Positions 1-11,500 of a DNA stretch of 64,000 nucleotides are shown piece by piece. The position numbers and the translations under genes were made by a program. A model generated the notes under the pieces. That model did not search any database. It saw only the letters and a program-made list of their open reading frames with translations, and was not told the DNA's origin. Each line of letters opens with the position of its first letter. Position 1 is the stretch's first letter. Source of the stretch: QKTW01 sp052161885. Its GTDB lineage: Bacteria; Bacteroidota; Bacteroidia; Chitinophagales; Chitinophagaceae. The stretch lies in contig CP197396.1 of assembly GCA_052161885.1 (NCBI GenBank), positions 1,364,001 through 1,428,000 on the forward strand. The letters are read 5' to 3'.

Positions 1-2
1 CG

Positions 3-422
3 CTCTCACAGCTCCAGATAATATCAGACATGGGCGATGATGTACTGTACAATGATGGTACAGCAGCTAAAGATTTCAGTACGTTGCCGCTGCGTAAATT
101 CCGCTCGGATATGATCTTTTCTCTTGACCTTACATCCCCGACAGGCATTGTTACTTACAACAATGCGTCTGCCAGCGAGCTGATGGTATATCCCAACCCT
201 TCAGACGGTATTTTCAATATCAGCTTTAAAACAAATACAAGCGAAGCATACCAGCTGACAGTAACGGACATTAGCGGGCGTATCAGCTACGAGCAAAGCC
301 GCAATGCAGTTGCAGGTACAAATCAGTCAAATGTTGACCTCCGCAATCTTTCAAAGGGCATTTACTTTATCCGTGTTCATGCTGCATCATTTGAATACTA
401 CCAGAAACTTATTGTTAAATAA
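3..422 (+). CDS. Secreted protein C-terminus with T9SS sorting domain (5' partial)
   Basis: The reading frame is open to the left edge of the window (codons from position 3), so this is the 3' end of a longer gene and the ATG at 30 is internal. The last ~80 residues form a type IX secretion sorting domain: the hallmark YPNPSDG followed by alternating beta strands (LTVTDISGR, GIYFIRVH) and a basic end (KLIVK). Such tails take the cargo through the outer membrane and are then cleaved. Nothing of the functional domain remains apart from ~45 residues of unrecognised sequence, so substrate and activity cannot be stated. A strong terminator follows at 455. Confidence 0.85.
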   Translation, partial: LSQLQIISDMGDDVLYNDGTAAKDFSTLPLRKFRSDMIFSLDLTSPTGIVTYNNASASELMVYPNPSDGIFNISFKTNTSEAYQLTVTDISGRISYEQSRNAVAGTNQSNVDLRNLSKGIYFIRVHAASFEYYQKLIVK

Positions 423-454
423 CCTCAACTTTTAGATTTTGTGTGTAAATGAGG

Positions 455-487
455 CCCCCTTGCGTCATGCGAGGGGGTTCTTCTTTT
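455..487 (+). terminator. Rho-independent terminator of the first T9SS gene
   Basis: A 9-bp GC-rich stem (455-463 with 469-477, one G-T pair) closes a GTCAT loop and is followed by TTCTTCTTTT. It lies 33 bases after the stop codon at 422. Confidence 0.85.
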
Positions 488-506
488 AAGGAACGGAAGA
501 CAACAC

Positions 507-657
507 AAATTTATCGCAAAGGGTCGCGGAGATGGCGCCAAGAGGCAAGGAGAGAAATGCCCGCAGCGGCGCAGCGACACCGCGCAATTGGTCTTACATA
601 TTCTCTATAAACTTTGCGCTCCTTTGCGAAATCCTTTGTGTGCTTTGCGGTAAATTT
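507..657. repeat. Inverted-repeat-bounded intergenic element
   Basis: Between the terminator and the MFS gene end, the 15-mer at 507-521 (AAATTTATCGCAAAG) recurs inverted at 643-657 with one mismatch. The inside is unusually GC-rich and carries several CTTTGCG / CGCAAAG units. There is no transposase. It looks like a small non-coding mobile or dispersed intergenic repeat inserted between convergent genes. I recall similar CTTTGCG-rich repeats from other bacterial genomes, but this was not checked. Confidence 0.45.
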
Positions 658-676
658 TACCACATACGGGCGCAGG

Positions 677-1945
677 TCATTTCAATTGATATTGCAGCAA
701 TGCATCGCTGCACGCCACTGAATTTTCAGCCACAGGATCTTCTTCCATTGGGAACAATGCCAGCACTCCACAGAGCACAGCCATACTAAATGCAGCAATC
801 TTCATCACCAGCAAGGGTGTAAACATATTGGAGAGATAGCCCCAGAATACACTGGAAAGCGCAATGGAGCCCTGGAATACAGTCACATTCACAGCCAGGA
901 ACCTTCCTTTCAAGGCACCGGGAGAATACTGCTGCGCCAGCACATTAAGTGTGGAAGTTGCATTGATCCAGCCAATGCCCGTAAAAAACATGATGCAATT
1001 GAGCAGGTAAAAGCTATTGGTCTTCGTAAGCAGGAAAAGACATACGGCTACCAGCTCGCAGCTGATCAATACAATCTTTCCGGCACTTATTTTCTGGTTT
1101 ACCAAACCATATAAATAGCTGCCGGTCATTGCACCAATGCCCATAAAAACCCATAGCCAGGTGTACTGGGCACTATCCTGCTTCCACTTGTATTTAGAAA
1201 GTTGCGGTAGAAAAGCAAATACGATACTTACAAAAGCTGTGAAAGAAATGGTACGTAACAGCAACCAGAGAAAAGGTTTTGACAGGCGTACGGCCCGCAG
1301 ACCCTCTGCAGCAGACCTGCGGAATGAGACACGGCTGCCCGCAGCCACATATGCATTATGCCACATATAAATGCCGGCCATCAACGCCAGGAATGAAACA
1401 GAGTTGAACAGGAAGACAGACCTGATACCTCCCACCGTGAGTATAATGCCGCCCAGGGCCGGACCGATTGCTCTTGCCAGGTTAAAGTTCACGCCATTCA
1501 ATGCGATCGCATTTTTTAATTGTGGTTTGCTCACTATTTCCGGCGTAATAGCCTGCCACACAGGCGTGGTAAATGCAGCGCCTATTCCTATAAGAAAAGT
1601 AAACAGCAGTAGCAGATTTATATTAAGCCGGTTTAACTGACTGAGCACAGATAGTGCCAATACTACCGCAAACAAAAATGCCTGTAGCCAGAGTAAAAGC
1701 CTGCGCCTGTCCGACTGGTCGGAAATGACACCGGCAGGATAACTAAAAAGAAGAGCCGGCAAAGAGGAGGCTGTCTGTATCAACGATATCATCAACGGAG
1801 AGGCAGACATGGTAGCTGCCAGCCAGCTTACACCTACGTTCTGCATCCAGGTGCCGATATTGGATATAAATGCAGCAATCCACAGCGTACGGAATAACCT
1901 TTCTCTGAAAGGCAGAAATGCTGCGGCTGTAAAATATCGTTTCAT
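677..1945 (-). CDS. MFS transporter, enterobactin-exporter-like (MFS_3)
   Basis: A 422-residue inner-membrane protein with about twelve hydrophobic segments. The N-terminal layout (RTLWIAAFISNIGTWMQNV, then SYPAGVISDQSDRR as the cytoplasmic loop 2-3 signature and IGPALGGIIL near TM5) is that of the MFS_3/EntS-like drug and siderophore exporters, which run by proton antiport. Full length for the family. It stands alone, convergent with the upstream T9SS gene, and no siderophore genes are nearby, so the substrate is unknown. The start at 1945 gives a normal short basic N-terminus before TM1. Confidence 0.8.
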   Translation of the reverse strand: MKRYFTAAAFLPFRERLFRTLWIAAFISNIGTWMQNVGVSWLAATMSASPLMISLIQTASSLPALLFSYPAGVISDQSDRRRLLLWLQAFLFAVVLALSVLSQLNRLNINLLLLFTFLIGIGAAFTTPVWQAITPEIVSKPQLKNAIALNGVNFNLARAIGPALGGIILTVGGIRSVFLFNSVSFLALMAGIYMWHNAYVAAGSRVSFRRSAAEGLRAVRLSKPFLWLLLRTISFTAFVSIVFAFLPQLSKYKWKQDSAQYTWLWVFMGIGAMTGSYLYGLVNQKISAGKIVLISCELVAVCLFLLTKTNSFYLLNCIMFFTGIGWINATSTLNVLAQQYSPGALKGRFLAVNVTVFQGSIALSSVFWGYLSNMFTPLLVMKIAAFSMAVLCGVLALFPMEEDPVAENSVACSDALLQYQLK

Positions 1946-2173
1946 GTTCTGGTTACTTGTAGTTAATATAAAATTAGTCTCTTAGGACTTGTTATTACAT
2001 GGCATAGCATCAAAAATGATGTACATATCCTTATGATTAATGTATCCGTTACAGTATTTACATTTTCCCAACTGAATATCTACAGCAAACCCGTAACGCA
2101 ACGTTTAACTTAATCAACGATTCTGATACCAACTATTAAACAAATGAATTATTTTAAAAGATAAATTCAACCC

Positions 2174-2491
2174 ATGATATACATCTTATCACTTGCTGCT
2201 GTATGCTTTTTTATTGCCCATGTGTTGCTGCTTGTTGCATCTTTTGCCGGCCGGGCTTTTTTGCCAAAAAGATATTTTTATTCGCATCTTACATTGTGGA
2301 TAACCGGCATTATTGTATTCGTACTGGCATTGATGTACAGCGGTACAAATCAATCAGGCTTTCTTGATTATTTTGATACGCCAATGAAGAAAGGAATGAT
2401 CCTGATTGTGACACTTGGCCTGTCGCTGGTGGCGCATACAATAGTCACACTCTTTATAAAACCCGCAAGCCGCAGGACAGGACAGTTATAA
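2174..2491 (+). CDS. Small hypothetical membrane protein (three TM segments)
   Basis: A 105-residue protein that I do not recognise. It has three clear membrane segments (about residues 3-25, 38-60 and 74-95) separated by short basic loops (PKRYFY, DTPMKKG) and a basic C-terminus (KPASRRTGQL). Divergent from the MFS gene with a 228-bp AT-rich intergenic region, so it probably has its own promoter. The ATG at 2174 follows an AT-rich leader as usual in Bacteroidota. It converges on the giant adhesin gene and shares the terminator at 2541. No function is inferred. Confidence 0.6.
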   Translation: MIYILSLAAVCFFIAHVLLLVASFAGRAFLPKRYFYSHLTLWITGIIVFVLALMYSGTNQSGFLDYFDTPMKKGMILIVTLGLSLVAHTIVTLFIKPASRRTGQL

Positions 2492-2531
2492 TAAGACCAC
2501 AATATCTCTTTTTAAGCAATCATTTTTTATC

Positions 2532-2569
2532 GCAAAAAAACCGGGCGCTGCAGTAATTGCAACGCCCGG
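2532..2569 (-). terminator. Terminator of the giant adhesin gene
   Basis: The stem CCGGGCG (2541-2547) pairs with CGCCCGG (2563-2569) and is extended by TGCA/TGCA around a GTAAT loop. On the minus strand it is followed by a run of seven T (complement of 2534-2540), so it serves the gene ending at 2598. It may also stop the convergent small membrane gene. Confidence 0.85.
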
Positions 2570-2597
2570 CGTATTATTTGACTACATCAAGAATTCC

Positions 2598-5500
2598 TTA
2601 CTGCTTCTGTAGCTTTTCGACTTTCAGTAAATGTCCGTCTGTATCTGAAATCTGCATCATATAGAGGCCGTCAGCCACCTGACCCAGATCAACCTGTTTC
2701 GCATCCTTCTGTTCCAGTATAACGCGTCCCTGCAAATCGCGTACAACGATGTTAACTTTCACAGGAGCATCAATGTTCACAAGCTGCCTGGCCGGGTTCG
2801 GATATACCTTGATATCAGCGGCCTGTATTGTTACATTTTTCACGCCTACATTATTTACGAATGTAATAGTGGAGTAATTCGTACAGTTGTTGGCATCTGT
2901 TACACGCACCGAGTAAGCACCATTTTGCGTACATGCATAGCTCTGGGATACTGCATTATTTATCGGGCTGGTGTTAAGATACCATTGATAGGTAGCATAG
3001 CTGCCGGTGGACAGTATATTTCCATTCCGTATGATCTGCGGTTGCGGCAGCGGATTAGAGATTACCAATGTAGGCGTTGCCGCTGTAGTGCTGCAGCCAA
3101 AACCATTGGTTACGGTCACTGTATAAGCTCCGGTTGAGGAAGCGATATAATAGTTGTTTGTTTCGCCGCTCAATGCAGCGCCATTGTTCTGCCACTGGTA
3201 CGTTACACCGTTGCTTGAAACCGCATCCAGTACCACAGCTCCGCCATCACAGAAAGTGATCGGGGTTGTGTAGGTAATGATTACAGTTGGTTTAGGATTA
3301 ATGGTAACGGTCACATTAGCCGACGTAGTAGAACAGTTGCTGCTGTTCGTAGTAGTAACGGAATAGATGCCTGATGTGGTGGCACCATACAACTGATTGG
3401 TTGCCCCGGGAATCGGAGCGCCATTCTTGTTCCATATATAACCCGGACCACCTGCACCGCTTATCCATACTGTATCTCCCTGACAAGCTGTAGCTGCGCC
3501 CTGTACCGTAGCCGTAGCAACAGGTACAGGATTTACGACGATTGTGGTGGAGGCAGATGTAGCACTACAGTTTGTAACAGTATTCGTTACCGTTACAGTA
3601 TAGCTACCTGCCTGAGTCGTAGCATAACATGCATTTGTTGCACTGGCTATTGCTGCATTGTTAACATACCATTGATAGTGGAGATTTGCACCAGTTGGCA
3701 CACACAGATTTGTAGACTGTCCCTGGCAGATGGTTGTGCCATTAGATACTGTTACAGTTACAATAGGAGCCGGATTTACAGTCACGACAGTCGCTGTCGA
3801 AGTATTCTGGCAACCGGTTACAAGGTCTGTTACTGTCAGCGTATAATTGCCGGATTGCGATGCTATATAAGAAGCTGTATTTGCCGGCGGAGCAATAGTA
3901 TTGCCATTACGGTTCCAGCTATAACCTAAACCTGTTGTAGGGCTGGCATTGAGTATCACAGACCCACCCTCACAGAAAGTAGTAGCAGAAGCCGCTGTGA
4001 CGGTTACTGTAGGTGCAGGATTTACGGTTACTACAGTAGCCACCGGTGTAGTGCTTACACAACCTGTTGCCAGGTTAGTTACCGTTACAGTATAATTCCC
4101 GGAAGCAGTTGCCGTATAGCACTGGTTTGTTGCACCGGGTATAATTGAAGTATTCAATTTCCACTGATAGCCATAGCCGGAAGGTGCACACAGAGAAACA
4201 TTGCCACCCGGACAAAAGCTTAATGGACCGCCGGCTGTAATAGTTGTCGGTGGCAGTGGATTTACACTTACCACAGTAGGAACAGAGGTATTGGAACAGC
4301 CTGCACCTATACTTACTTTCACCGTATAGCTGCCGGCAGCGGTTGCTGTATAAGTAGAATCTGTTGCCGAAGGAATCGGAGTACCATTCTGAGCCCATTC
4401 ATATGTAAGTCCTCCTGCGTTGAGACCGTGCAGCAATATACTGCCGCCTGCGCAGAATGATACAGTTCCTGAAGGAGTTATGGTAGAAGTCGGAGCACCG
4501 TTTGCTGTTACAGTTATAGCATTCGAGGTTCCGGAGCAGGCATTAGCCGTATTGATAATGGTAACAGTATAGCTACCGGATGTTGACGCCGTATAAACAG
4601 AATCTGTCGCAGCAGGAACAATCGGTGTACCGTTCTGTTTCCAGGTATAAGTAAGGGTATTCAGCGAACTTGCTTTTAACGCTACACTACTGCCAGCACA
4701 GAATGTAGTAGTACTTGCCGCTATTATATTCAACGGAAGCGGCTTCACAGTCAGTACTGCTGCATTTGAAGTAGTGCTTGCACATGGTGCTGCACCGCCA
4801 ACTATTACAGTGTAATTACCTGCATCTGCCGGGGTAACACTGGCGATAGTATACGTTGCATTGGTAGCACCGCTAATATCAGAACCATTTTTCTGCCATT
4901 GATAAGGCGTTGGCGCAGTGCCGGTAACCGTTACACTAAATGTAACCGGGCTGTTCTCACATATTGCCTGCGAAACCGGCTGAGTAGTAACGGCAGGAGG
5001 TATATTGATGTTAAGCCTGGCCTGAGGTGAAGTAACGGAAGTAACAGAGGCGCAATCGCTCGTCAGCACAACAGTGTAGTTGCCGGTATCGGTTGTTGCT
5101 ACAGCAGGTATTATGTAAGCAGCGTTGGTAGCACCGGTGATATTTACACCATTCTTCTGCCACTGATAACGCACCCCGGAAGTGCCTGTCAATGCAACTT
5201 TAAAAGTATCTGCATTGCCTACACAGAGTGTATGAGCCAGGGTCTGCGAAGTAATATTAATAGCAGCGCACTGCTCACCTATTTCGAAATCCGTGGCACC
5301 AGCAATGGTAACGCCGGTTCCCTGGATACTTGTGGCGGCTGCAGAAGCGGTTGCAGGATAAGACCATGCTGATGAAGCATAGCTACCTATTTTGAAATTG
5401 GCCGTGTTTGCACCGGCATCAACATCTGCTGCATTCCAGTTAAAAGTAGTAGTAAGCGCACCGGCAGCAAACGTCAGACCATTTCCTGGCGTGATCGTAT

Positions 5501-8500
5501 AATACCTGTTTACACTTTTTGTCGGGTTAATTGTTGAGCTGTTTACAGATGGGTGATCTACAGATGTAGTGCTGGCCGATATAGTACCTGCTGTCGCAAC
5601 AGCGCCTGTGCCACCACTTATCTGTACGGGTGTGAAATAGTTTGCGTCACCAATCGGATATGTATGGGTAAGCGTTCCGGCAGATGCAGCTTTCTGGTAA
5701 GTACCGTACACCCATCCATTTGTCTGGCTGGCGCCGGTAGTGCCCGCACCTGTTATTTCACTCAGTATAGTAGTACCGGGCATGATTAATTTACCCGGAG
5801 TGGTTAACGTATTAAATGTAATCGTTCCTGAGAACGATATATTACCAGTGTTCATGGTAACACCAAACGGATTTTGCAGCGTAATACCAGAGAAGTTTGC
5901 GGTAGGCGTTGCAGAAACTGCATTGCGGAACAAACCGGAGCCGGACATTGATTGCGCTGCGAGGGAGCTTGCGGTAGTTGACCCGGAAAGGGACGAGAAG
6001 ATAAGGGTTGTTGGCAGCGTGAGGGTACCGTTATTAACGATATTACCACCTACCCGTAACGAAGAGCCAGAGGAAATCGTACGCAGCTCACTGCCGGAAT
6101 TGATAGTAAGGTTACCACCAATATCTGCTCCATTAGCACTTGAAGTAGACCCGGAGACAAAATGGCTGTTTGCACTGCCGCCATTTACAATGACATGTCC
6201 GAGCAATAATCTGGCAGAACCAACCCATGTATCAAAGTTAAAACCGTTTGTTGCATTACTTGTATCCGTACTGGTAGCACCAAACTGTACGGTATTACCC
6301 GCGAAGCTCGCATTTGCGCCGGAACCTGAAAAACGTAGCGCAAGGCCTGTGCCGGTAATTGGCGGATCTACAATAAGGAAAGTACCACCAGTTACGTTGT
6401 ACGTAGCAACAGAAGACAGGTCAAGCAAATGCGCACCGGAAGCAACGCTTGTTGAGGGCACGTTATTATTTCCATCTATTTTTATGGTGCCGGCGGAAAA
6501 ATTAACCGTACCACCGCTTACAACCATATTACCATTTACATTCAGGTTACCACCCGAAATTGCAATTGTACCCGCATTATGAGTAAGGCGTTTATTACCG
6601 CCGTTTGCAGGACCAATATTAACTACGCCGCCAGTCAGGTTAAACGCAGATCCCGTATTATTGACGATACCGTTAGTGCCGGTTCCACCATTTACGGTGA
6701 TGGTACCACCACCTACATTTATAATGCCGTTATTGGCAATGGCGCTATCAACAGTAAGTGTATTGGTATTGGCAGTAAGTGTACCGCCGGCGATAATGTT
6801 GAGTGATTTCGCAGCATTGGTAGCTGCATCAACGGTTACATTCACACCCGGATTGATATAAGCATCATTAGTGATGCCAGGAGCAGTACCTATATCCCAG
6901 GTAGATCCCGCACTCCAGTTACCGGTATTGACCGCTATGTATGCACCATTGATGTCTCCGTTTGCAGCGCCTATATAATAAGGAACTGTAAGATCAGCTA
7001 CTACGAGCCCATTGCGCAGGGCGCTTACACCACTGCCAGCCACATGTGTACCGGCAACAGCATTGGCTTTCATTACCCTCAGGTTGGCCGGGGTTGGTGA
7101 AACAAACAAGGCTGTGCCCGTAAGCTTCATGTTAATAGTATTGGTACTACTAAGCGTAATCCCTGAAGTGACGAAGTTCCACGAAGCGTTCGTACGGTTG
7201 TTGATCGTATAAGCGCCATCTGCCACAGAAAGTCCTGTAGTCATACCGCTGGCATTAGCATGCGATACAGCAATAGAACCGCCGGCAGATAAAGAAGTAG
7301 ACGTCGCAAAGGACAGAGCCACATTCCTGTTATACGGACCGTAGGCCAACGGATAAAACCCTGCAGATGTACCTGCAGATGTGGGCAGCCCTGTAGTACC
7401 ATACCAGCGCACAAAAGAGCCGGTAGTAGTACGGATACCGCCCGCTGTATAGGTTAACGTTCCTGTTGCAGCGGCTGATGTACCCAGTGTAAGTGTATTT
7501 GTTGTTATATCCAGGTCGCCGCTGGTCATAGTAAGTGTACCTGCAACTGTACGGCTGAATGGCACGGTAACAATGTTTCCGCTTGTATTGAGCGTCATGT
7601 TAAGCGGGCCATTTGTCGCGGGCCATATAGCGGTTGTTGCAGTCAGGGCAGATGCCGCGTCATACGTAAGCGTTGTTCCGGTAGCTGCATATACCAATGT
7701 GAGTGCCGTAGAAACCGGGCCTGCTGCACTGATACGCACGCCACCACCACTGTTTATTTTAAAGTTTGGTGTTGCTGCCAGCAGCCCGCTGCCGGTAAGT
7801 GCAACGCCAACCGGGTTATTAAACCGGTAAACGATCGGCCCGTAAGCTGCAGAATCCACAAAATTTACCGTCTGTGCTGTTGCACCATTATAATTCAAAG
7901 TAACCGCACCTGTACCGCTGGTTTTCAGGACACCGGTTGTCTGGTTAAATGCTCCGCCAATGTTTAAAGTACTTGTCGCACTACCTGTTCCCAGGTCTGC
8001 AATACCCCCACTCTGTGTATAATTATTAATTGTCGTAGTAAATCCTGTAGAACCGCTGTTCCACAACCACTGTCCCGTACCTGTCGATAATATGCTCAAT
8101 GTACCATTGATAGTTGACGGAAGTGAACCGGCCCATTGGTTATTGACAGTTTGTGCAGGACAATTATAAGTAAAATTGTAAAACGTCTGGCTCATGCCAC
8201 CGCCCGGGCCACCGGTTGCAGTTGTATACCCGGATATCAATGCATTGGATCCTGTCCCCCATGTAGCTGTCGGTATTGCTCCGCCGCCTACCGTTGCATA
8301 TTTATGATTATAAGTACCATTTATTACAAGGCTTGCTGCTGTGCTTGTAAAGACAGAAGTAGTAAGCGTACCGCCGGCAGCGAGCGTACCGGTTGATGTT
8401 ACCGTATCTGTGGCATTTGTAAAGTTGATAGCATTTAATATTGTTCCGGTATTTGAAACTTCAAGATTACCGGCAATTTTTCCGGTACCGCCAGTTCCGG

Positions 8501-11500
8501 AGAAAGCCAGCGTAAGCGCCCCGGCAGTACCGTTTAACAAGAGCGACGAGCCCTGAGCTATGTCCAGTTCATTGGTAGCGGCACTATTATCAGATGCAAG
8601 TGTAAGCGTGGCAGTTGCGGGAGCCTGGAAGTTTGCAGCAGTATTATTACTGAATACGATACGGCCTACTGTCTGTGTTGGAATATTGGTAGCAGTAGAC
8701 GTGCCGCCATTTGTAAACTGAAGCACATCAGACGGATCGGCAGCATTTCTTGCCGGAGTCCAGCTGGCCGGCACCTGCCAATCGGCTGAACCGGATGTTG
8801 CGTTCCACACGTAAGTATTTGTTGCTGCTGCCGGACGCCCGGTAACCTGGTTACCTCCCAGGGGGAAAGTCGCCGACGACGGTGTATTAACAACCGTAAG
8901 CACTCCGGTTCCTGATATACTGGGCATTTGTGTCCATGCAGTACCATTCCAGAGATTAAGCTTTATGCTGCTTTCTGTACCGGTAACATCTGTTGCAGAT
9001 GTATAAGTAAATGTGCCATTGTAAGTATATGCTGCTGCTCCTCCATCATCTGAAAATGACCAGTAACGTGACAGGTAATTTGTTGCAGATGCATCATTGG
9101 GATGCTGGGCATCAGTAACTTTTACACCTATTGTGCGGGCTGCGCTGTTAGATGCAAAGGTGAGATTTACCGGCGAATAATCAAGACCGCCGGTTGTATC
9201 CCCTACAGGGAAGAGATAAGATGTAGCGACAGTTGTTCCTATAGCACGCTTTAACTGACCAGCCCCTGTAACTGCGATCATTCTTGCAGTACCCGGACTG
9301 CTTACAGATATGGCACCGGATGCGTTATTAGAAACAGTAAGATCATTATTGTCGAGCTGTACCAGGCCTGATGTAAGTGTTAGTGTTCCTCCGATCGTAC
9401 GGCTGCCGGGAAGCGTGAGCCTGTTTGCCGGAGCAGTACCCGTAAGGTTTACGGTAACATTTACAGGAGCATTTGTTACCGGCCATTCTATAGCACCGGC
9501 ATTTTGATTTGCGGTAGTGCTGTTATAGATCAGCGCACTATTGGTAGCACCGTATTGTACGGTACCTGTACCGGTAACGGAGCTGCCACTGTTAGAAACA
9601 GTAAGCGTAGCACCATTGTTTATTTTAAGCAAGGAAGTAAGGTTAATCCCCCCGGTATTATTAATGCGGTAATTCAGTATACCGGTGTCCACCCCGTTGA
9701 GCGTTACCGTTTGTATCGCCGGGCCATTAAAGGTAAACTGCAGGGAGCCGGTGCTCGTTTCGGAGATCACACCAGCTGCAGATTGTACCATGTTACCGGT
9801 AACGTTTGTGGTAAGTACGCTGGCAGTAGTGGTACCACTGGTGATGAGCCCGCCAGTCTGGTTCAGATTGCCGTTTACATTGAGTGTAGTAGTTGATGAA
9901 CCTAATATTGTACCGCCGCTCTGCGACAAACCACCGTTAAAGCTGAGTGTACCACCTGCGCAGTTAAGCGTACCGCCGCTGATGGTGCTGAGGCCTGCGA
10001 TGGTTACAGCAGGTGATGTACCAAACTGAAAAGACCCACTACCCGAGTTTACCATATTAAATGTTCCCCCTATCGTACCCAAAGTAGATGTAAAGCTCAG
10101 ACCAGGGCCGGTCTGTGCAGGGCTGTTCCAGGTAAGGTTACCTCCTATTGCTGTTGGTGGTGTAGGTGCTGTTGTGGTCACCCCCGTGATGTTTACATTG
10201 GAACCTGTATTATAAGTAACACCAGGTATAGTACCGCCATTACGTGCATGATTATAAGTCGCACCATTATTAAATATCAAAGACGTGGTACTACCTGTAA
10301 CACTTGCGCTGGCACCACTTACCGCAATTGTTCCATTGACCGTAGTTACGGAATTGGTTGCATTATAGACACATGTAGCTGTACCACTCAGATTCAGCGT
10401 ACCGGAGATGGTTGCTGTGGGTGCCGGAGTTGCAGCTGCAAATGCTAGGGTAACAGATGTGCCGCCGGTCAAATTGAGCGTGCTGCCCGCTGTCACAGAA
10501 AGGTTGTAGCCGATCGTTAAGGTGTTAGCAGCAGTTGTAGAAAGAGAAATATTGGTATTATTGGCAACAGCAATCTTAGCAACTGTTTGTGCGGGAACAT
10601 TTGTAGCCGCTGTAGTTGCACCGTTATTGAAATATAATGTATCAGTAGGATCAGTAATATTTCGGGCAGGTGTCCAGTTGGCTGCAACCGTCCAGTCGCC
10701 GTTACCAGTCGTTACATTCCAGGTATATGCATTTCCCGGATTAGTAGTTGTACTGGCCGTAAGCGGGTTTGTGGTGATATAAAGAGGCCCGCCGATACAT
10801 GCGTCGTTTACAGAAAAAACAGTATAAGTATAAGACGTTGCAGACTGAAGGTTATTATCTGTAAAGTTAGTACCGGAGAATAAGCCTACAACGGTGCCAT
10901 TACCCAATGTCGCGCCTGCTGCATAATTGGTAGCATTTACCGGCGTGGTATTCAACGATGCCCCTTGTGTACGTACTACCAGGTATTTATTGGGTACAGG
11001 AGAAGCTGCCGTAAAGGAGCCGGCCACAGAGCTTATTCCCGGGGTCAGCACGAGTACTGTTGGCTGTGCTGTTGGCGCCACACAGGCAGGAGGAGGTGTG
11101 TAAGTAAAAGTAAGACCGCTCGCCGGGAAAACAGTTGTTGAAACTGTTACTGCATCACTGTTTGTAGTTCCGGCAGTAGTAGCCGCCCAATTGGTAGCAG
11201 ATGTACGGTTGACAAACAAAGCGTTGGTGGAACCGCGCAACCCCACCTGACCAGAAGTTGCAGAGGAAGAAGTTGTGGTGTGAGTGCCATATACAAAATC
11301 AATATTATTGGATGTTTCATACAGCTTTACCTGAAAATTATAATTCTCAGTTGACGAGAAAAAATTGGCCATAGCGGCCCATTGCACGGTAACCACTCTG
11401 TTAGGACTGGTGCCGGTCGCCTGCCAGCGTATCTCAGAAGCCGCAGATGCACCTCCCAGATCTCTCGAATAAGGTGAAGCCAGCGAAAAACCGGCATTGG

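Noticed and set aside
532..789. 85-residue plus-strand ORF
   Set aside because: Runs through the inverted-repeat element and the end of the MFS gene; no protein-like pattern.
5740..6582. 280-residue plus-strand ORF inside the giant adhesin gene
   Set aside because: Antisense frame of a low-complexity Thr/Ser/Gly/Asn-coding region; composition is Val/Pro/Leu-rich and shows no family motif.
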